Source of the DNA: CAG-791 sp002392385
Lineage (GTDB): Bacteria > Bacillota > Clostridia > Lachnospirales > Lachnospiraceae
Length of the DNA: 15,015 nucleotides
Assembly (NCBI GenBank): GCA_946616295.1
Contig: CAMOIU010000064.1
Location: forward strand, 1 to 15,015
Reading direction: 5' to 3'
Positions within the stretch are counted from its first letter, which is position 1; every line of letters starts with the position of its first letter. The notes beneath the pieces are model-generated. The model did not search any database. It worked only from the letters and a program-made list of their open reading frames with translations, and was not told the DNA's origin. Below are positions 1 through 8,247 of the stretch, in pieces. Made by a program: the position numbers and the translations under genes.

Positions 1-1
1 C

Positions 2-1912
2 GGCACCGTGAACCCCTCCGGCAAGACCAACGACACCTTCGTCTACGACATCGACAGCGCTCCGTACTACAACAATGCCGAGAAGACCAACTACGCCAAC
101 CTCATGGACATGACCGTCGAGGGCATGAACAGCGGCGTCCCCACCAACTATTCTCCGGCCTTCATCAACTACGTCGAGAACATCTACGTCGGCTACAAGT
201 TCTTTGAGACCGCGGCGGCGGAGGGCATCATCGACTACGACAAGGTCGTGCAGTATCCCTTCGGCTACGGCCTGTCCTACACCAGCTTCGAGCAGAAGAT
301 GGGCGAGCTGCAGGTGAGCGGCGACAAGGTCACCTTCGACGTGACCGTGACCAATACCGGCGACCGCGCAGGCAAGGACGTTGTGGAAGTCTACTCCAAT
401 CCGCCTTACACCAACGGCGGCATCGAAAAAGCAGCCGCCAACCTGATCTGCTACGCCAAGACCGGCATGCTCGAGCCCGGCCAGTCCGAGACCTTGACCA
501 TGTCCTTCGAGCTCGAGGAGCTCGCCTCCTATGATGAGAAGGGACACGGCTGCTACGTCCTCGAAGCGGGCGACTACGAGATCAGCATCCGCAGCGACTC
601 TCACACCATTCTCGACAGCAAGGTCCTCGCGCAGGCTTCCGAGGTCGTCTACGACGAGTCCAACCCCCGTCCCAGCGACGACATGGCAGCGGTCAACCGC
701 CTGCAGGATGCCCAGGGCGACGTGGTCTTCCTCTCCAGAGCGGACCATTTTGCCAACTATGATGCAGCTACGGCGGCTCCCGCGAACCTGGACATGCCCG
801 CCGAATATGTGGAAGGCTATCACCTGAACGCCAACTACGACCCCATGGCCTATGTGGATCCCTCCGCGGAGATGCCCACCACCGGCGCAGCCGGAAACCT
901 GAAGATCTACGACATGCGCGGTCTCGACTATGACGATCCTCAGTGGGATGCCCTCCTCGACCAGCTGACCGTGGACGAAATGGCCGGCATGATCGCCCTC
1001 TCCGGTTACCAGACCCCTGCGATCCCGTCCATCGAAAAAGTCCAGAACGTGGACGCCGACGGTCCCGCGGCTATCAACAACAACTTCACCGGCGCCGGCA
1101 GCCTGGGCTTCCCGATCGAAGTCGTGATCACCTGCACCTGGAGCCACGACCTGGCCACCAAGTGGGGCGAGATCATGGGCCAGACCTGCCAGGAGATGAA
1201 CATCACCGGCTGGTACGCACCGGCTATGAATACCCACAGAAGCGCCTTCACGGCCAGAAACTACGAGTACTTCTCGGAGGACGGCGTGCTGGCAGGCTAC
1301 ATGGCAGCGGACGCCGTGGCAGGCGCACTGACCAAGGGCGTGTACTCCACCATCAAGCATTTTGCCATGTATGACGCCAACGGCAAGATGGTCTGCGCCT
1401 GGGCGACCGAGCAGTCCATGCGTGAGATCTACCTGAAGCCTTTCGAGATCGCGGTCAAGAAGGGCGGTGCCAACGCCGCGATGGAGAGCTGGGCTTTCCT
1501 CGGCAACAAATGGGTCGGCGAGATCAGCGCCCTCAACAATGACATCCTCCGCGGCGAGTGGGGATTCAGAGGCTTCATCGTCTCCGACTTCTTCCGCAAC
1601 AACGGACACGGCTTCATGAATGCCGACATGGCCCTGGCCAACGGCGTGGACGCCATGCTCTCCACCTTCGAGGGCGGCCCCAACCAGGTGACCGACCGCA
1701 CCGCGGCTTCCAACGTGCAGTACATGCGCCAGGCCAGCCACAACATCCTCTACACCACCGCCAACAGCTGGATCTACGACGAGGCCCACAGAAGCGCCGG
1801 CATGGTCGGCTGGAAGAAAGCAGCCTACGCCATCGACGCAGTCCTGGCAGTCCTGATCGCCCTGGGACTCTGGGCTTCCGTGAAGAAGTACATGAAGAGC
1901 AAGAAGGCATAA
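2..1912 (+). CDS. GH3 beta-glucosidase-like enzyme, circularly permuted and membrane-anchored (5' truncated)
   Basis: This is a probable glycoside hydrolase family 3 enzyme cleaving beta-glucosides or related sugars at the cell surface. The frame is open to the left edge, so the GTG at base 8 is probably internal. In visible numbering from base 2 the order is: end of the GH3 alpha/beta sandwich domain (about 1-100, with IYVGYKFFETA and YPFGYGLSYTSF), an Fn3-like domain (about 102-205), a linker, then the GH3 TIM-barrel domain (about 300-600). In the barrel, DGP is at 353-355, Lys452-His453 form the KHF motif, and Asp529 in VSDFF is the likely nucleophile. Usual GH3 enzymes have the barrel first; the reversed order is known from some rumen Firmicutes. 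A hydrophobic segment at about 607-627 followed by Lys-rich residues suggests a C-terminal membrane anchor. The acid/base Glu would lie upstream of the window. Family is sure; substrate is unknown. Confidence 0.88.
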   Translation, partial: GTVNPSGKTNDTFVYDIDSAPYYNNAEKTNYANLMDMTVEGMNSGVPTNYSPAFINYVENIYVGYKFFETAAAEGIIDYDKVVQYPFGYGLSYTSFEQKMGELQVSGDKVTFDVTVTNTGDRAGKDVVEVYSNPPYTNGGIEKAAANLICYAKTGMLEPGQSETLTMSFELEELASYDEKGHGCYVLEAGDYEISIRSDSHTILDSKVLAQASEVVYDESNPRPSDDMAAVNRLQDAQGDVVFLSRADHFANYDAATAAPANLDMPAEYVEGYHLNANYDPMAYVDPSAEMPTTGAAGNLKIYDMRGLDYDDPQWDALLDQLTVDEMAGMIALSGYQTPAIPSIEKVQNVDADGPAAINNNFTGAGSLGFPIEVVITCTWSHDLATKWGEIMGQTCQEMNITGWYAPAMNTHRSAFTARNYEYFSEDGVLAGYMAADAVAGALTKGVYSTIKHFAMYDANGKMVCAWATEQSMREIYLKPFEIAVKKGGANAAMESWAFLGNKWVGEISALNNDILRGEWGFRGFIVSDFFRNNGHGFMNADMALANGVDAMLSTFEGGPNQVTDRTAASNVQYMRQASHNILYTTANSWIYDEAHRSAGMVGWKKAAYAIDAVLAVLIALGLWASVKKYMKSKKA

Positions 1913-1941
1913 ACATTCTAATAGATCCTTAAATGCATGAT

Positions 1942-1986
1942 ACGTTCCCCGGAGACACGCTCACTGTGTTTCCGGGGAATGTTTAT
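1942..1986 (+). terminator. Rho-independent terminator after the GH3 gene
   Basis: A 14-bp stem (1945-1958 with 1966-1979, one G-U pair) encloses a 7-nt loop and can extend by about three pairs outward. The downstream tract TGTTTAT is only moderately U-rich. It lies 32 bases after the GH3 stop codon and before the next promoter region, as expected for an operon end. Confidence 0.75.
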
Positions 1987-2213
1987 ACATTATAGGGACA
2001 GTACCGCGGTTCTTTTTTATATCTTCCGTATGGATTGTGTTTCTGCCCCTAAAAACCGTCCTACATAACTAAATATAGATACATTTTAGCATAAAACATG
2101 TTCGCAAGAACATAGCCTGTAAGGCGGGCACAGGCTATAATCGTACTATGAGCAGTCAATGAGCAGTCATTGCTGCGGTGGGGAATCAGTACACTTATGA
2201 CAGGAGGGCAGAG
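1987..2213 (+). promoter_or_regulatory. Promoter/operator and leader region of the glycerate operon
   Basis: A perfect -10 hexamer TATAAT lies at 2136-2141, but no good -35 is seen around 2113-2118. Two adjacent inverted repeats occupy that space. ATGTTC-GCAA-GAACAT is at 2098-2113, and a 9-bp repeat (2112-2120 with 2130-2138, 9-nt spacer) ends inside the -10. Their position suits a repressor or activator site controlling glxK. Predicted transcription would start near 2148, where an 11-bp tandem repeat ATGAGCAGTCA (2148-2158 and 2159-2169) begins. The Shine-Dalgarno site AGGAGGG is at 2202-2208. The role is inferred from position; the regulator is unknown. In 1987-2090 only an 8-bp palindrome at 2003-2010 and a T run near 2012-2018 stand out. 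Confidence 0.5.
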
Positions 2214-3374
2214 ATGAAATTCTTATTTGCATCGGATTCTTTCAAGGGGACACTTTCCAGCCGGCAGACTGTGGAGATGCTGGACAGGGCGGCGCGCGAG
2301 GTCTTCGGCGACATGGGTGAGGTGATCACCGGCGGCGTGCCGGTGGCGGACGGCGGCGAAGGGACCGTGGACGCCGTCATCGAGGCGGAGAACGGCTCCA
2401 AGATCTATGTGGATGTCTGCGGACCGCTGATGGAGCCCCGGAAGGCCTATTACGGGACCTTCGGCGAGAAGAACGCTGTGATCGAGATGGCGGAGGCTTC
2501 CGGCCTGCCCCTGGTCCCCATGGACAGGCGCAATCCGCTCTACACCACAAGCTACGGCACCGGCCAGATGATCCGGGACGCTCTGGACCGCGGTTTTTCC
2601 GATATCTCGATCGCCATCGGCGGCAGCGCCACCAATGATGGCGGCATGGGCTGCGTTCGTGCGCTGGGCGTGCGTTTCCTGGACGATGAGGGCAGAGAAC
2701 TGGAAGGAAGAGGTGAGGATCTGGAGAAGGTCCGCGCCATCGACGTGGCCGGTCTGGATCCCCGCGTGAAAAACGCCAGGATCACGGTCATGTGCGATGT
2801 GACCAACCCGCTCTGCGGCAAGGATGGCGCTACTTACACCTTCGGTGCGCAGAAAGGCGCGACGCCGGAGATCCAGGCCCGTCTGGAAGCGGGCATGTGC
2901 AACTACCGCGACGTCATCAAGGCACAGTTCGGGGTCGATCCCGACGCGGTGCCCGGCACCGGTGCGGCCGGCGGCCTGGGAGCGGCGCTCAAGGTCTTCC
3001 TGGGCGGGGAGATGCGGTCCGGTATCGAGACCGTGCTGGATCTGATCAATTTTGACGAGCGTCTGGAAGGCGTGGACGTCGTCGTGACCGGCGAGGGCCG
3101 GACCGACTGGCAGAGCTGCTTCGGCAAGGTCATGCAGGGCGTGGGCGAGCGCGCGGCCAGAAAGGGCGTGACGGCCGTGGGACTCTCCGGATCCCTGGGA
3201 AGAGACGCGGACAGGATCTTCGAGCACGGCATCGCTTCCCTGATGACCACCGTGGATTCTCCCATGCCTCTGGAGGAGGCCCTGGGAAGAGCGGAGGAGC
3301 TCTATTACCTGGGCGCGGTGCGCATGTTCCGATTCCTACGCGCGGGGATGGAGATCGCCCGCAAAGGCAGGTAA
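2214..3374 (+). CDS. glxK: Glycerate kinase (GlxK/GarK family)
   Basis: This cytoplasmic enzyme phosphorylates D-glycerate with ATP, most likely to 2-phosphoglycerate, feeding lower glycolysis. The ATG at 2214 is chosen because AGGAGGG lies 5-6 nt upstream and the protein then opens with the family signature (SDSFKG at residues 7-12). An upstream in-frame GTG at 2178 has no such site. Other family motifs are DGGEGT (46-51), GGSATNDGGMG (136-146), CDVTNPLCG (194-202), GTGAAGGLG (248-256) and TGEGRTDWQ (292-300). At 386 aa it matches the usual length of about 380. It is followed after 94 bp by a GntP-type permease, which supports an uptake-and-phosphorylation operon. No truncation is seen. The exact product (2- or 3-phosphoglycerate) cannot be read from sequence. 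Confidence 0.93.
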   Translation: MKFLFASDSFKGTLSSRQTVEMLDRAAREVFGDMGEVITGGVPVADGGEGTVDAVIEAENGSKIYVDVCGPLMEPRKAYYGTFGEKNAVIEMAEASGLPLVPMDRRNPLYTTSYGTGQMIRDALDRGFSDISIAIGGSATNDGGMGCVRALGVRFLDDEGRELEGRGEDLEKVRAIDVAGLDPRVKNARITVMCDVTNPLCGKDGATYTFGAQKGATPEIQARLEAGMCNYRDVIKAQFGVDPDAVPGTGAAGGLGAALKVFLGGEMRSGIETVLDLINFDERLEGVDVVVTGEGRTDWQSCFGKVMQGVGERAARKGVTAVGLSGSLGRDADRIFEHGIASLMTTVDSPMPLEEALGRAEELYYLGAVRMFRFLRAGMEIARKGR

Positions 3375-3402
3375 GGAAGATCAGAAAGAACTGCATACAG
3401 GA

Positions 3403-3445
3403 TGCCGGCGCGGAGGGGTTCCGTGGATTTGAATCCGTGCCGGCA
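3403..3445 (+). repeat. Intercistronic hairpin between glxK and the GntP gene
   Basis: A 12-bp GC-rich stem (3403-3414 with 3434-3445, one G-U pair) has a 19-nt loop. No T run follows, so it is unlikely to be an intrinsic terminator. It sits just upstream of the permease Shine-Dalgarno site AAAGGAG (3452-3458). It could act in transcript processing or differential expression; that is inference. Confidence 0.5.
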
Positions 3446-3468
3446 GTACAGAAAGGAGTTTACATACC

Positions 3469-4734
3469 ATGGAAGCCGCTTATAGCTTCACCACGATCGG
3501 AGCCGTCGTCGGCCTTGCGCTGGCGATCATACTCATCATCAAAAAGGTCCACCCCGCCTACAGCCTGATTCTTGGAGCTCTTATAGGCGGTATCATCGGC
3601 GGCGGCGGACTTACGACAACAGTCAGCACTATGGTCAGCGGCGCGCAGAGCATGATGTCCTCCGTGCTGAGGATCATGACCTCGGGCATTCTGGCCGGCG
3701 CATTGATCAAGACCGGCTCCGCCCAGAAGATCGCCGAGACCATCGTCAGCAGGCTCGGACAGAAGAAGGCAGCCCTCGCGATCGCCGCGGCGACCATGAT
3801 CATCTGCGCCGTCGGCGTCTTCGTGGACATCGCGGTGATCACGGTCGCCCCCATCGCCCTGGCCATCGGCAAGGAGGCGGATATTCCTAAAGAAAGCCTT
3901 CTGCTCGCCATGATCGGCGGCGGCAAGGCCGGCAACATCATCTCCCCCAACCCCAATACCATTGCCGCATCGGAGGCCTTCGGCGTCGATCTGACGGCCC
4001 TCATGATGAAGAACGCCCTTCCGGCCCTCTGCGCACTGGCCATGACTGTCCTGCTCGCTTCCATGTTGGGGAGAAAAGGCACCCTCGGCGTCTCTGAGAG
4101 CGACATCGATGACACGGATCAGGAGCTGCCGGGCTTCCTGCAGGCGATCCTGGGACCGGTGGTGGTGATCGCCCTGCTGGCTCTCCGCCCCATCGCCGGG
4201 ATCGCGATCGACCCTCTGATCGCTCTTCCCGTCGGCGGCCTTCTCTGCACGGTCGTCACAGGCAATGCCGGAAAGGTCGTGGAGTTCACGGAGTTCGGCC
4301 TCTCCAAGGTCGTCGGCGTCTCCGTCCTCCTGATCGGCACCGGCACCATCGCCGGCATCATCAAAGCCTCCGCGCTGCAGTATGATGTGATCAACGTCCT
4401 GGAAGCCCTGCATATGCCGGCCTTCGTGCTGGCACCTCTGGCCGGTATCCTGATGGCGGGCGCTACGGCCTCCACCACAGCCGGCGCTACCATCGCATCC
4501 CAGACCTTCGCGCCGACCCTTCTGGAACAGGGCGTTCCTGCCCTGGCCAGCGCGGCCATGATCCATGCCGGCGCCACCGTGGTCGACTCCCTGCCTCACG
4601 GCTCCTTCTTCCACGCCACCGGCGGCAGCGTGAACATGTCCATCGGCGACCGCATGAAGCTCATTCCCTTCGAGGCCTGCGTCGGCCTGACCAGCACCAT
4701 CGTGAGCGTGCTGCTGTACATGATCCTCGGCTGA
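3469..4734 (+). CDS. GntP family permease, probable glycerate/gluconate:H+ symporter
   Basis: This is an integral membrane secondary transporter of the GntP family, which carries gluconate, glycerate and related sugar acids. The 421-aa protein is almost wholly hydrophobic. It has about a dozen predicted membrane segments, among them residues 10-26, 29-47, 101-134, 181-201, 227-246, 249-265, 281-300, 314-334 and 400-420, and a short polar loop at about 201-222. Family hallmarks are ISPNPNTIAASE (158-169) and the stretch at 366-387 containing HAGATVVDSLPHGSFFH. ATG 3469 is supported by AAAGGAG at 3452-3458, a somewhat long spacing of 10 nt. Its position directly after glycerate kinase makes glycerate the best substrate guess. 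Gluconate or another aldonate remains possible, though no gluconate kinase is nearby. Confidence 0.9.
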   Translation: MEAAYSFTTIGAVVGLALAIILIIKKVHPAYSLILGALIGGIIGGGGLTTTVSTMVSGAQSMMSSVLRIMTSGILAGALIKTGSAQKIAETIVSRLGQKKAALAIAAATMIICAVGVFVDIAVITVAPIALAIGKEADIPKESLLLAMIGGGKAGNIISPNPNTIAASEAFGVDLTALMMKNALPALCALAMTVLLASMLGRKGTLGVSESDIDDTDQELPGFLQAILGPVVVIALLALRPIAGIAIDPLIALPVGGLLCTVVTGNAGKVVEFTEFGLSKVVGVSVLLIGTGTIAGIIKASALQYDVINVLEALHMPAFVLAPLAGILMAGATASTTAGATIASQTFAPTLLEQGVPALASAAMIHAGATVVDSLPHGSFFHATGGSVNMSIGDRMKLIPFEACVGLTSTIVSVLLYMILG

Positions 4735-4749
4735 CACCCGCGTCACACT

Positions 4750-4799
4750 GGGCCTGGGAGAGGCGTGATATCTCTCGCCCCGCCCAGGCCCGTTTCCTT
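4750..4799 (+). terminator. Terminator of the glycerate operon
   Basis: A 9-bp GC-rich stem (4750-4758 with 4783-4791) is followed by GTTTCCTT. It begins 15 bases after the permease stop codon. The interior also contains complementary short segments (AGAG/CTCT). Confidence 0.75.
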
Positions 4800-4822
4800 G
4801 CATACCGGTCTCTGAGGCCTAT

Positions 4823-4862
4823 AAAGGGGGCCGCTGCACCAAGGTGCGGCAGCCCCCTTCTT
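4823..4862 (-). terminator. Bidirectional terminator, mainly of the AI-2E family gene
   Basis: A nearly continuous hairpin pairs GGGGG 4826-4830 with CCCCC 4853-4857, then 4833-4840 with 4843-4850 (one G-U), with a 2-nt AA loop. On the - strand it lies just after the stop codon of the AI-2E gene and is followed by TTTAT. On the + strand it is followed by TTCTTTC, so it may also back up the operon terminator at 4750-4799. Confidence 0.75.
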
Positions 4863-6017
4863 TCAGTTCTGCTTGCTTTCTGCTTCTGTATGTGCCTTCT
4901 TGCGCTGTTCCAGTCTCTTGATGATGACGGAAGTGTAGACGTAATCAAAGATGGCGGCGATGGGGATGGCCAGAAGGATGCCGGCCACGCCGAACATGCG
5001 GCTGAAGAAGACGATGGAGACCAGGATCCAGATGGCGGACACGCCCAGCTGGTCGCCGAACAGTTTAGGCTTGATGACGTAGCCGTCCAGGGTCTGCAGG
5101 ATCAGGGTGAAGACGAGGAAGAGGACCGCGTCGATCGGTTTGACCAGGACCAGGATGAAGGCGCCGATGGCGCCGCCGACGATGGGACCGAAGGTGGGCG
5201 CCAGATTGGTCACACCGACAAGCACGGAGATCAGGACGGCGTAAGGCATGCTGGTGAGCATCATGAAGAGCCAGTTGGCCAGGCCCACGATGAGACCGTC
5301 CAGCAGGTCGCAGGCTATGTAGCGGACCATGATCCGGTTGCACCGGAGAGCGAAGGAGGAGACGTTCTTATAGGCGTGCTCCGAAAGGAGGGCATGCGTG
5401 AGCCGGCGGAAGCCGTTGCTGATATTCTCCTTGCCGGTCAGGAAGTAGATGGCCATGATGACGCCGATCACCAGGTTGGCCAGCGACATGCCGATATTCA
5501 CGGAGGTGTGGAGGATATTGTTGATGTTTCTGGGGATGGAGGACGTGAAGGCAGCCAGCAGGTCATTGCCGACGTTGACCAGTCCGCTGATATCCAGATG
5601 GATATTCTGTGCGTAGAGGCTCAGATCCTGCAGCAGCCGGCGGGCGGTCCGCGCGTAGGTATCCGCGTTGCTGAAGAATGTGGCGACGCTGTCGACCAGC
5701 TGGGGGATCAGGGCCGCTGTCAGAATGACCAGGAAGAGAACGACCAGGATCAGGGTCAGCGTGACAGCCGCATTGTGCCGCAGCTTGGGAGACGGGACAT
5801 TGCTCAGGACCTGCCGTTCGACCCAGGACACCAGGGGGTCCAGCACATAGGCGATGACGACGCCGAGAAGGACCGGCTTCAGGAAGCCGAAGATTGTCTG
5901 CAGGATGCCGTAGAAAAAGTGCAGGTGGGACAGGACCATATAAAAGAGGACGCCTGTGCAGACGGCAAAGGTCATGGCGAACCAGGGCTTTTCCAAAAGT
6001 TTTTTGTCGAATTTCAT
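4863..6017 (-). CDS. AI-2E/PerM family transporter (YdiK/TqsA-like membrane protein)
   Basis: This 384-aa polytopic membrane protein of the AI-2E transporter family (PF01594) belongs to a group whose members export autoinducer-2 or act as other solute or ion exporters; the substrate here is unknown. The layout is typical: N-terminal helices at about 12-31 and 42-60, a helix at 84-107, a long polar extracytoplasmic region (110-175), a helix at 178-194, then a hydrophobic C-terminal block with helices near 241-257, 258-280, 283-309 and 326-357. The family-like TNLAPTFGPIVGG (270-282) and the segment DGYVIKPKLFGDQLG (311-325) are seen. The C-terminal tail is charged. The start has AAGAAGGA about 12 nt upstream, rather far, but no in-frame alternative exists before a stop. 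It is monocistronic, divergent from ftsH and convergent with the glycerate operon. Confidence 0.88.
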   Translation of the reverse strand: MKFDKKLLEKPWFAMTFAVCTGVLFYMVLSHLHFFYGILQTIFGFLKPVLLGVVIAYVLDPLVSWVERQVLSNVPSPKLRHNAAVTLTLILVVLFLVILTAALIPQLVDSVATFFSNADTYARTARRLLQDLSLYAQNIHLDISGLVNVGNDLLAAFTSSIPRNINNILHTSVNIGMSLANLVIGVIMAIYFLTGKENISNGFRRLTHALLSEHAYKNVSSFALRCNRIMVRYIACDLLDGLIVGLANWLFMMLTSMPYAVLISVLVGVTNLAPTFGPIVGGAIGAFILVLVKPIDAVLFLVFTLILQTLDGYVIKPKLFGDQLGVSAIWILVSIVFFSRMFGVAGILLAIPIAAIFDYVYTSVIIKRLEQRKKAHTEAESKQN

Positions 6018-6284
6018 GATGGGGGATCATCCTTCTTAAGACAGAACGGAAACAGATCGCCGGCAGCAGCCGGTTTCACGCGTATTGTAACACAAAAGGG
6101 GGAGGACGGCTATTTACAAAGCGGGCGAATGAACCTATTCTGAAGGTGTCAGCGCAGATTTCATAAAGGTTTTACAGAATTTGAAGAAAATCTTTCTGGA
6201 AAAACCGCCGGACCGGCGTATGATACATGCTATAGAACAGTTACAGTAGACCCGGGGCACAGCGTGCCCGGAAACGGAGACAAT
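6018..6284. promoter_or_regulatory. Divergent promoter region between the AI-2E gene and ftsH
   Basis: For ftsH, a -10-like TATGAT lies at 6219-6224, directly preceded by a perfect inverted repeat CGCCGG-A-CCGGCG (6206-6218), a possible operator. No clear -35 was found. A leader hairpin CCGGGGCAC/GTGCCCGG (6252-6271, one bulged G) sits 4 nt before the ftsH Shine-Dalgarno GGAGA (6276-6280). Toward the - strand gene, a TACAAT-like -10 occurs near 6085-6090 and a small hairpin CCGGC-AGCA-GCCGG at 6060-6073. The roles are inferred from position. Confidence 0.4.
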
Positions 6285-8138
<1,854 letters not shown>

Positions 8139-8183
8139 TCCCATCCCGTGCAGTTCTGCTGTTGGAAATATAGTGATAATAGT

Positions 8184-8244
8184 GTAAAAACTACCTGCCG
8201 CGCAGGAGAGTGGTTCTCCCGTTGCGGCAGGTAGTTGTTTGTGT
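8184..8244. terminator. Bidirectional terminator between ftsH and the acid ligase gene
   Basis: A perfect 13-bp stem (8189-8201 with 8224-8236) contains an inner GGAGA/TCTCC pairing. On the + strand GTTTGTGTG follows. On the - strand the hairpin is followed by TTTTTACACT, a good U tract. It sits between convergent stop codons at 8138 and 8248 and can serve both genes. Confidence 0.88.
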
Positions 8245-8247
8245 GGG

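Noticed and set aside
2098..2113. LexA/SOS box from GTTC-N4-GAAC
   Set aside because: The Gram-positive SOS box has GAAC-N4-GTTC; here the half-sites are in the opposite order.
2178..2213. Upstream GTG start for glycerate kinase
   Set aside because: There is no ribosome-binding site before it, the extra residues are not family-like, and the ATG at 2214 has an ideal AGGAGGG.
3403..3445. tRNA-like element (GC-rich stem with GGATTTGAATCC)
   Set aside because: Only 43 nt long, with no D or anticodon arm and no proper T-loop, so it is a plain hairpin.
3460..4803. 447-codon open frame on the - strand opposite the GntP gene
   Set aside because: It is a GC-bias shadow of a clear transporter gene, has a His/Asp/Gly-rich composition, and runs through the operon terminator.
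4890..6143. 417-codon open frame on the + strand opposite the AI-2E gene
   Set aside because: It is rich in Asp/Gln/Gly with no domain, while the - strand shows a normal polytopic membrane protein.
6264..6284. Upstream GTG start for ftsH
   Set aside because: It lies inside the 3' arm of a leader hairpin and adds residues not seen in FtsH; the ATG at 6285 has its own GGAGA.
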